Origin: an uncultured Bacilli bacterium
GTDB taxonomy: Bacteria > Bacillota_I > Bacilli_A > RF39 > UBA660
Length of the DNA: 64,000 nucleotides
NCBI GenBank assembly: GCA_934141245.1
Contig: CAKPCB010000004.1
Span: 42,370 to 106,369, forward strand
Direction of reading: 5' to 3'
The notes beneath the pieces were generated by a model. It ran no database searches. It saw nothing but the letters and a program-made list of their open reading frames with translations, and was not told the origin of the DNA. This document shows, piece after piece, positions 57,709 to 64,000 of the stretch. Positions within the stretch are counted from its first letter, which is position 1. Each line of letters opens with the position of its first letter. The translations under genes were made by a program, and so were the position numbers.

Positions 57709-57749
57709 ATGTGAACATTGTGAGTGGTTTTACGTAACGGGGGGTTGTT

Positions 57750-58637
57750 ATGCAAAATAAAAAAGTTAACCAAGTGATTGATAAAACTGAGAAAATTAAA
57801 AATAGTAATTTAAAAGAATTAGAAATCTTATATAATCATTACTGTAAATTATTTAGTCATTATTTAGACAAAAATAAAGATGTAGAAAATATAGAAGAAA
57901 AGTATAATTATATTATTAGAAAAAGAATAGAATTATATTTTGAAAACAATTGTACTTCTAGTTTTTTTGATTATATTAATTATACTCTTGAACGTGCAGA
58001 TAAATGTAAAATATGGGATTTTGATGAATTAAAAAATCGTAAATATTCAACACCAGTATCGGATTTAATTCAGCAGGCATCTACTAATCTTGATGCAAGA
58101 AAAAAATTAATAGAAAAATATATGTATATAGTAGAAAGAGAATTAAGAAAATGGGAGATTGATATTGAATATGAGGATGCATTACAAATTGGTTATTTGC
58201 TTCTAATAAAAAAGACAAATCAATATTTTGAAAATTATGAAAACAACAAGGAATATTATTTTTCATCTTATATTATTCACTCTATTCATAGTTCATATCC
58301 TGCTTTAATAAGATTGGCAAATGAGGAAAAAAGAAATTATTCATATCATAAAGACTGTATTGAATATTTTGACTCATTTGAAGATGATATAATTGAAAAA
58401 ATAGATATTAGTAGAGCTATTGAAGAGTGTGATTTTTCTGAAAGAGAAAAAGGAATATTAAACCTTAAATATGGTTTTAATAGTGAAATTATAAATACAA
58501 TAGTAGAAATAGCAAAAAGATATAATGTTACTGATAAACGTATAAGACAAATAGATAAAAAAAACTTAGAAAAAATTAAAGAGAGATTAGAAACAGCTTG
58601 CTCTTCAGAATATAAACAAAAATCACTTAAAAAATAA
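57750..58637 (+). CDS. Divergent sigma-70 family RNA polymerase sigma factor
   Basis: A 295-aa protein. The N-terminal ~105 residues are helical and unlike known sigma parts. A region-2-like segment at about 115-195 (LIEKYMYIVERELRKWEIDI, EDALQIGYLLLIKKTNQYF) and a region-4 HTH at about 230-285 (FSEREKGILNLKYGFNSEII, TDKRIRQIDKKNLEKIKERL) are clear. It is longer and more divergent than SigF/SigG. The regulon is not suggested by neighbours. GGGGGG RBS. Confidence 0.75.
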   Translation: MQNKKVNQVIDKTEKIKNSNLKELEILYNHYCKLFSHYLDKNKDVENIEEKYNYIIRKRIELYFENNCTSSFFDYINYTLERADKCKIWDFDELKNRKYSTPVSDLIQQASTNLDARKKLIEKYMYIVERELRKWEIDIEYEDALQIGYLLLIKKTNQYFENYENNKEYYFSSYIIHSIHSSYPALIRLANEEKRNYSYHKDCIEYFDSFEDDIIEKIDISRAIEECDFSEREKGILNLKYGFNSEIINTIVEIAKRYNVTDKRIRQIDKKNLEKIKERLETACSSEYKQKSLKK

Positions 58638-58711
58638 TTAATATTTTAATTTAAAAATTTTATGTATATAATAAAGAATGCTTTAATAAAATTGATTGGG
58701 GATTAGGTATA

Positions 58712-59251
58712 ATGTTAAATGGACTTGAAGAATATATAAATGAGGTTATACTTCATAAACAATATGTTTTAGAAGGTGCAAAAATTATGAGTGATTATTT
58801 AATTAGTATAGACAAATACGATACTGCAGTTGAACTAATTAATAGATGCTCATTACATGACAATTCAAAGTTTTTAAGAGAAGAAATGATACGTCTTTTA
58901 GCTATAAAGGATAAAAGTGATTTTAGAGATCCATCTAAACTTTTAACGGACGAAAAAAAACGTGCGATAAGATATCATTGGGCCAATAATAGACATCATC
59001 CAGAGTACTTTGATGATATAACTGAGATGACTGATTTAGACTTAATGGAAATGGCTTGTGATTGTTTCGCAAGATCTTTGCAATATAATACTGATTTTTT
59101 AAGCTTTATTGAGATTAGACAAAGGGAAAGATTTAAGTTTCCTGATGATATTTATCAGAAATATTATAATTATTGCTGTATATTAGATGTGAATTATAAA
59201 TTATCTAAGCATGATGATACAGCAAAGGTAAAAACAATAACATTTAATTGA
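58712..59251 (+). CDS. DUF5662 family protein (HD-like)
   Basis: A 179-aa soluble helical protein. Conserved His/Asp signature LHDNSKF near residue 50, then IRYHWANNRHHPEYF and MACDCFARS. These residues are arranged as in HD-type metal-dependent hydrolases. No substrate is known. RBS is weak (GGGGATTAGG). Confidence 0.75.
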   Translation: MLNGLEEYINEVILHKQYVLEGAKIMSDYLISIDKYDTAVELINRCSLHDNSKFLREEMIRLLAIKDKSDFRDPSKLLTDEKKRAIRYHWANNRHHPEYFDDITEMTDLDLMEMACDCFARSLQYNTDFLSFIEIRQRERFKFPDDIYQKYYNYCCILDVNYKLSKHDDTAKVKTITFN

Positions 59252-59735
59252 TTAAATATGGTGTTATAGATACAATAAAATCACAACAAAAAAGGGTTAT
59301 TAAAATATAAGTTATACTTTTTGGAATGTAGTTTATAGATTTATCGATGACAGGCATTATTAAATATATTAGTACAATACTTGATAAGCCCCATATTAAT
59401 GCCATTTTAAGTGATGTATATCTAAATATACTAAATTTTTCTTTGCTGTAATCCCAAAATGTAACTTTTAAAAGTCTTTCTATTAATATACCTGCAAATA
59501 ATTCAGAAATGGAAAGAATAATAGAGGAACATAGAAACAACAAAGGTACTTTTAGATATTCTTTTTTTACAAATTTACTTATTAATTTGTAAATAATTAA
59601 AATAATTACAACACCAACACCATATATTGGGGTCCAATAGCCAAATAATATACCACTATCTTTTGAGGTGTAGAAAAAATTTTCTATGAAATGACCTAAT
59701 ATAGAAAATAAAAAGAAGATATTATAATAGTACAT
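59244..59735 (-). CDS. CmpB-like putative ABC transporter permease family membrane protein
   Basis: A 163-aa protein with five hydrophobic helices (FFLFSILGHFIENFFY; PIYGVGVVIILIIYKL; LLFLCSSIILSISELFAGIL; LIWGLSSIVLIYLIMPVID). The motif GYWTPIYGVG and SELFAGILIERL is typical of this small membrane family (ABC_trans_CmpB-like). Function unknown. Start ATG 59735 with GGTGA upstream. Convergent with the DUF5662 gene, overlapping it by 8 nt. Confidence 0.75.
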   Translation of the reverse strand: MYYYNIFFLFSILGHFIENFFYTSKDSGILFGYWTPIYGVGVVIILIIYKLISKFVKKEYLKVPLLFLCSSIILSISELFAGILIERLLKVTFWDYSKEKFSIFRYTSLKMALIWGLSSIVLIYLIMPVIDKSINYIPKSITYILITLFCCDFIVSITPYLIN

Positions 59736-59831
59736 AAATTTCACCATTAATATTGTTAACTGCAATATTAATATTTATTCATTTTATTGAAAAAGCAAAA
59801 TAAATTTTATATAATATAATTGGAGGTTAAT

Positions 59832-60437
59832 ATGACTAATTTAGAAACATTAGAAAAAGGTATCAAATTTACGTATGAAATGTATAAGCAAACTTATACT
59901 GGTGATTCATATGAAGAAATAACTAATCAAACACAATTAAAAAATAAAGCATTGCAATACTCATCTGATGTTATTTATTATATGTTAAGATATGCTCCTT
60001 CAGTGTGGGCAACTGCATATACTAGTAAAGGTGGACTAAGAGAGGAAATTTTATCTTTATCTAGCTTAGATGTAAAGAATGAACTTTTAAAAAATGTAGT
60101 CAAAATAGCATCATATAATAGAATTAATGATACAAGGGATTCTAATTATCTTGGATTTGAAGTTAATGATACTATGAGTGATGATGGAGTTTGTGTTGTA
60201 TTATCAAATGTTATGCAATATCAAGAAAATGGTGTTGAAAATGCATATTCATTACTAGAACAAAATGATGAAGTATTAAAGTCAGTTTGTAGAAGCTTTG
60301 TTTCAAGTAGAATTGATCCAAGAAAAAGACAAATATTAGATGATACAGTGGCAACTTATCAACCTGCTAATGAAATACTTAATGACTTAGATGTATACTA
60401 TGCAAGAAGAACATCAAGAAATAATTACCAAATGTAG
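59832..60437 (+). CDS. Conserved hypothetical protein, 201 aa
   Basis: I do not recognise the family. It is soluble, helical and acidic (YSSDVIYYMLRYAPSVWATA, LDVYYARRTSRNNYQM). Start ATG 59832 has GGAGG upstream with correct spacing. It precedes the ileS T-box by about 45 nt and could be co-transcribed to it only by read-through. Confidence 0.65.
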   Translation: MTNLETLEKGIKFTYEMYKQTYTGDSYEEITNQTQLKNKALQYSSDVIYYMLRYAPSVWATAYTSKGGLREEILSLSSLDVKNELLKNVVKIASYNRINDTRDSNYLGFEVNDTMSDDGVCVVLSNVMQYQENGVENAYSLLEQNDEVLKSVCRSFVSSRIDPRKRQILDDTVATYQPANEILNDLDVYYARRTSRNNYQM

Positions 60438-60477
60438 TTGAAAAGAATAATTAAATGTGTTATATTAAATTCAAATT

Positions 60478-60697
60478 TAGAGCAATTGCGAAAGACGTAA
60501 CTAAAAGAATTATTTTAAAGAGAGTCTAGTTAGGTGAAAATAGATAAATAATATTTAGTTAAGATCACTTTCAAGTGCTTTTTATGGATAAGATAAAAAC
60601 GGTAACGCGTTATAGTTTTGAGAGTGTAGGTATTCTATGAATCAAGGTGGAACCGCGGAATTTTTTCGTCCTTGTTGTAATAGAGTACTTTTTTTAT
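60478..60697 (+). promoter_or_regulatory. T-box leader of ileS (isoleucine)
   Basis: Contains AGAGAG and GGTGAAAA (stem I distal signals, 60520-60539), a basal helix AGCA/TGCT and AAAG/CTTT, and the T-box sequence AGGTGGAACCGCGG (60645-60658) with CGTCCTTG downstream (60667-60674) for the antiterminator. The specifier is ATC (60564-60566), the Ile codon, just before the CTTT helix. Uncharged tRNA-Ile should relieve termination in front of ileS. Confidence 0.93.
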
Positions 60698-60721
60698 TAA
60701 AAAAACATAGAGAGGTGTATT

Positions 60722-63700
60722 ATGAAAGAAATTTTTAAAGAACTTTCCAAAGAAAAGGTAAGTAGAGTAGAAGATAATATTAATGAAAATTGGAAAAAAA
60801 TGGATATATTAGATAAATGTATTGATGGTAAGTATAAGACTTATGTTTTTTATGATGGACCAGCAACTGCAAATGGTATGCCTGGACTTCATCATATGGT
60901 AGCTAAATTTCTTAAAGATGCCTTTTGTAAATATCATACAATGAAAGGTGAAAAAGTTTTAAGAAAAATTGGATGGGATACTCATGGATTACCAGTAGAA
61001 GTTCAGGTTGAAAAGAAACTTGGTTTTAAAGATAAAACCGATATAGAAAAATATGGTATAAAAGAATTTAATGAAGAGTGTCGTAAAACGGTTTGGGAAA
61101 ATGAAAAGGCTTTTGCAGATCTTACAACTAAAATGGGTCAATTCATTGACTTAGAGAATAGATATATTACATATGATAATAACTACATTGAAACAGAATG
61201 GTGGATATTAAAGAAGTTTTTTGATGAAGGACTATTCTATGAGGGTGCAAAAATACTTCCATACTGTACAAGATGTGGAACAGGGCTTGCATCTCATGAG
61301 GTTGCACAAGGGTATAAAGAAATATCAGTAGATACAGTAATAGTTCCAATGAAAAAGAAAGATGAAGAGAATACTTATTTCTTGGTTTGGACAACAACAC
61401 CTTGGACATTAATCGCAAATGTTGCACTTTGTGTAAATCCTAATGAAGAATATATCAAAGCTTCATCACAAGGTTATAACTTCATAGTTGCAAAAAAACT
61501 TGCGAATAAAGTTCTAGGCGATGATTTTGAGACACTTGAAACATATAAGGGTAGTGATTTAGAATATACTGAATATGAACAATTGCTACCATTCTTAACT
61601 GTTGATAAAAAAGCCTTTTATGTTACATGTGATAACTATGTAACTATGGAAGATGGAACAGGTGTTGTACATTTAGCACCAGCATTTGGTGCCGATGATG
61701 CAAATGTTGGAAAAAGATACGGATTACCTTATTTAAATCCAGTTGGAGAAGATGGATGCTATACAGATGGACCATGGAAGGGTATGAGAGTATTTGATGC
61801 TGATGAAGTAGTAATAAAATATTTAAAAGAAAATGATAAACTATTCAAAAAGCAGAGAATGGTACATAATTATCCACATTGTTGGAGATGTGATACACCA
61901 CTTTTATATTACTCAAAACCAAGCTTTTATTTAGAAGTTACTAAAATCAAAGATAAAATAGTAAAAGCAAATAAAACAGTTCATTGGTTCCCAGAATATG
62001 TTGGTGAAAAAAGATTTGGAAATTGGTTAGAGAATCTAAATGATTGGGCAATATCTAGAAGTAGATATTGGGGTACACCACTTCCATTATGGAGATGTAG
62101 CTGTGGTCATGATGAAATGATTGGTTCTCGTAAAGAACTAGTAGAAAAAGCAATTGAGAATATTGATGAATCTATAGAACTTCATAGACCATTTGTTGAC
62201 GACGTTCATATAAAATGTCCAAAATGTGGAAATACAATGAGCAGAGTAAAAGATGTAATAGATTGTTGGTTTGATTCTGGAGCTATGCCTTTTGCACAAT
62301 ATCACTATCCTTTTGAAAATAATGAACTTTGGAAATCCCAATTTCCAGCAGATTTTATTGCAGAAGGAATTGATCAAACAAGAGGTTGGTTCTATTCACT
62401 TATGGTAATATCAGTATTTGTAACTGGAAAATCACCATATAAGAACGTATTAGTAAATGAATTGTTACTTGATAAATATGGAAAGAAAATGCATAAATCA
62501 AAAGGTAACTCTGTTGAACCATTTAGCTTAATTGAGGAATATGGAGCAGATACAATTAGATGGTATTTACCTTATGTGTCACCAGTTTGGACACCTATAA
62601 AGTTTGATGAAGATGGATTAAAAGAAGTTTATTCTAAATTCTTTAATACATTAAAAAATACATATAACTTCTTTGCACTATATGCAAATACAGATGAAGT
62701 TGATGCAAGAGAATTAAAAGTTAGATATAATAGTTTAGATGAAATAGATAAGTGGTTATTATCTAAATACAATAAACTAGTTAAGTATGTTACAGAAGCA
62801 TATGAAGAATATGACTTAAACAAAGTCGTAAGAAGTATTACAGACTTTGTATCAGAAGATTTATCTAATTGGTATATAAGAAGAAATAGAAGAAGATTTT
62901 GGGCACACGATTTAGATACCAGTAAGAAAGCTGTTTACCAAACAACTTATGATGTTTTAGTAGGATTAACAAAGTTAATTGCACCAATAGTACCTTTTAT
63001 TTCAGAAGAAATTTATACTGCTTTAACTGAAAAAGAAAGTGTTCACTTAGCTAGTTTCCCAAAATGTAATGAAAAGATGATAAAAGAAAATATAGAAAAG
63101 AAAATGGACTTAGTAAGAAGTTTAATATCTTTGGGAAGAAATGTTAGGGAAGAAGCTAAAATAAAAGTTAGACAACCAATAAGTGAAGCAATAATAGATG
63201 GAAAAAATGAAGAAATTATTGGAGATTTAACTGATTTAATAAAAGAGGAATTAAATGTAAAGAAAATAACATTTGCAGATGATTTGTCTGTATATATGAA
63301 TTATGAAGTAAAACCTAATTTTAAAGTGTGTGGACCAATACTTGGATCTAATATTAAAGAATTTGCAGAATGTATTAAAACGCTTGAATATTATGATATT
63401 AAAAGCCTAGAAAGTGGAAATACAGTAAAATTTAAAATTGGTGGAAAAGACATTAACGTAACGTATGATATGTTAGATGTAAGAGTAACATCAAAGGATG
63501 GATTTAATTCAACTCATGAAGGAAATAATTTTATAGTGTTAAATACAAAATTAACAAAAGAATTAATAAATGAAGGTATTGCTCGTGAATTGATAAGTAA
63601 AATTCAGCAGTTAAGAAAAAATAAAGATTTTAATATAATTGATAGAATTAATATATATTATAGTCATAATGATGAGTTTGAAGAAGCTATTATGGAATAT

Positions 63701-63814
63701 AGAGATATAATAATGAAAGATACATTGTGTGATCAAATATCTGAAAAGAATGATTTGGAAGAAGAGTTTAACATTAATGGCTTAGAAGTAAAACTAGACG
63801 TAGAAAGAAGATAA
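60722..63814 (+). CDS. ileS: Isoleucyl-tRNA synthetase, long eukaryote-like type
   Basis: A 1030-aa class I synthetase. HIGH block DGPATANGMPGLHHMVAKFL, then GWDTHGLPVEVQVEKKLG; editing domain with EDGTGVVHLAPAFGADDA; KMSKS block KKMHKSKGNSVEP; zinc-type cysteines (YCTRCG, CPKCG). Length above 1000 aa and the ANGxPGxHH block place it with the eukaryote-like (type 2) IleRS, not the ~920-aa bacterial type. Type 2 enzymes usually tolerate mupirocin; this is knowledge of the family. A C-terminal extra segment (about 830-1030) is present. Regulated by the T-box just upstream. Confidence 0.95.
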   Translation: MKEIFKELSKEKVSRVEDNINENWKKMDILDKCIDGKYKTYVFYDGPATANGMPGLHHMVAKFLKDAFCKYHTMKGEKVLRKIGWDTHGLPVEVQVEKKLGFKDKTDIEKYGIKEFNEECRKTVWENEKAFADLTTKMGQFIDLENRYITYDNNYIETEWWILKKFFDEGLFYEGAKILPYCTRCGTGLASHEVAQGYKEISVDTVIVPMKKKDEENTYFLVWTTTPWTLIANVALCVNPNEEYIKASSQGYNFIVAKKLANKVLGDDFETLETYKGSDLEYTEYEQLLPFLTVDKKAFYVTCDNYVTMEDGTGVVHLAPAFGADDANVGKRYGLPYLNPVGEDGCYTDGPWKGMRVFDADEVVIKYLKENDKLFKKQRMVHNYPHCWRCDTPLLYYSKPSFYLEVTKIKDKIVKANKTVHWFPEYVGEKRFGNWLENLNDWAISRSRYWGTPLPLWRCSCGHDEMIGSRKELVEKAIENIDESIELHRPFVDDVHIKCPKCGNTMSRVKDVIDCWFDSGAMPFAQYHYPFENNELWKSQFPADFIAEGIDQTRGWFYSLMVISVFVTGKSPYKNVLVNELLLDKYGKKMHKSKGNSVEPFSLIEEYGADTIRWYLPYVSPVWTPIKFDEDGLKEVYSKFFNTLKNTYNFFALYANTDEVDARELKVRYNSLDEIDKWLLSKYNKLVKYVTEAYEEYDLNKVVRSITDFVSEDLSNWYIRRNRRRFWAHDLDTSKKAVYQTTYDVLVGLTKLIAPIVPFISEEIYTALTEKESVHLASFPKCNEKMIKENIEKKMDLVRSLISLGRNVREEAKIKVRQPISEAIIDGKNEEIIGDLTDLIKEELNVKKITFADDLSVYMNYEVKPNFKVCGPILGSNIKEFAECIKTLEYYDIKSLESGNTVKFKIGGKDINVTYDMLDVRVTSKDGFNSTHEGNNFIVLNTKLTKELINEGIARELISKIQQLRKNKDFNIIDRINIYYSHNDEFEEAIMEYRDIIMKDTLCDQISEKNDLEEEFNINGLEVKLDVERR

Positions 63815-63825
63815 AATAACAGTGA

Positions 63826-63856
63826 AGCTAGTACGAAAGTACTAGCTGTTTTTTTA
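63826..63856 (+). terminator. Terminator of ileS
   Basis: Perfect AGCTAGTAC / GTACTAGCT, GAAA tetraloop, T7. Confidence 0.9.
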
Positions 63857-63909
63857 ATATATAAAAGTGGTAAGCATTTGTTTATGCTAATAAAGTTTTA
63901 TTTTGTCTA

Positions 63910-63938
63910 TTGACAAGCATTTATTTGTTAGCTATTAT
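63910..63938 (+). promoter_or_regulatory. Promoter of a gene leaving the window
   Basis: TTGACA (63910-63915), 17-nt spacer, TATTAT (63933-63938). Confidence 0.65.
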
Positions 63939-63952
63939 AGTGGCTTAAGAAG

Positions 63953-64000
63953 ATGAAAGTAATTATGTATATAAAATTTTTAAATGTACTATATTTCTCT
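63953..64000 (+). CDS. Possible first 16 codons of a truncated gene
   Basis: ATG with AAGAAG upstream opens a frame (MKVIMYIKFLNVLYFS) to the window edge. Too short to identify; it may be a leader peptide or a membrane protein start. Confidence 0.3.
   Translation, partial: MKVIMYIKFLNVLYFS

Noticed and set aside
1..64000. Mycoplasma-type code (TGA = Trp)
   Set aside because: TGA ends pdp, the DUF308 gene, spoVAD and others; Trp is TGG throughout.
1..64000. CRISPR array
   Set aside because: No regularly spaced direct repeats of 20-40 bp were seen; only AT-rich simple sequence and the 11-bp tandem pair at 11851.

Overview
The window comes from a very AT-rich, low-GC Bacillota-type bacterium. 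TGA is used as a stop (pdp, the DUF308 protein, spoVAD) and Trp is TGG, so this is standard code 11 and not a Mycoplasma code. Shine-Dalgarno sites are strong (GGAGG or GGTGATA) and promoters are classical sigma-A (TTGACA-17-TATAAT, often with an extended TGn -10). Metabolism looks anaerobic: class III ribonucleotide reductase, pyruvate formate-lyase with its activase, a ferrous-iron FeoAB transporter, and a SUF Fe-S system of the SufCDSUB type. Scattered spore genes (SpoIIIAH, GerE, GerM, SpoIIAA-like, sigma-F-like, SpoVAC/AD/AE, SpoVS, a short collagen-like protein) place it in a spore-forming lineage, or one that recently lost sporulation. A gut anaerobe of the Bacilli/Erysipelotrichia/RF39-like neighbourhood is my inference; the sequence does not prove it.

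Layout. 0-2 kb: end of a RodZ-like gene, pgsA, recA with a candidate SOS box. 2-8 kb: a ribonucleotide-reduction operon holding a truncated NrdD paralogue, nrdG, an nrdD-glutaredoxin fusion and a thioredoxin reductase. 8-11.6 kb: RNHCP protein, membrane-anchored thioredoxin, feoAB. 11.7-13.9 kb: tRNA-His followed by a decayed tyrosine integrase, a NUMOD4/HNH homing endonuclease, a small Gly/Tyr-rich membrane peptide and two small unknown genes; this is a worn integration site. 14-18.6 kb: SDR, YnbB-like PLP enzyme, collagen-like protein, spoIIIAH, gerE (no ordinary start codon), gerM. 18.7-23.2 kb: suf operon. 23.3-28.2 kb: ssb, Xre regulator, pdp, PrsW, VanY lipoprotein, DacF. 28.3-30.8 kb: decayed locus (broken response regulator, truncated adhesin, ABC-ATPase stub) around an intact Mbeg1-like hydrolase. 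30.8-34 kb: second VanY, DUF308 protein, YbaK, surface protein.

34-37.1 kb is a compact sporulation block: a cluster of candidate Spo0A boxes, a STAS protein whose phospho-serine is replaced by Asn, a sigma-F-like factor directly after it with no spoIIAB between, then spoVAC-spoVAD-spoVAE. 37-45 kb: scpAB, argS, pflB-pflA, a methyltransferase and an RluA pseudouridine synthase. 45-50.7 kb: acidic membrane-anchored protein, CIRCE-controlled N-domain-less ClpB, spoVS, PP2C phosphatase and a 139-aa unknown. 50.7-52.2 kb: three type IV prepilin-like genes. 52.2-57.5 kb: nfo, RhuM-Fic protein, a YqfT-like small protein, class B PBP, rpmG, efp. 57.7-64 kb: a divergent sigma factor, DUF5662 protein, CmpB-like membrane protein, an unknown gene, then a T-box leader (Ile specifier ATC) and a long eukaryote-like ileS.

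The most unusual signals are the truncated NrdD paralogue in the class III RNR operon and the SpoIIAB-less spoIIA block. Both suggest known systems that have been rewired. I found no CRISPR array, no rRNA, no intact insertion sequence and no complete prophage.
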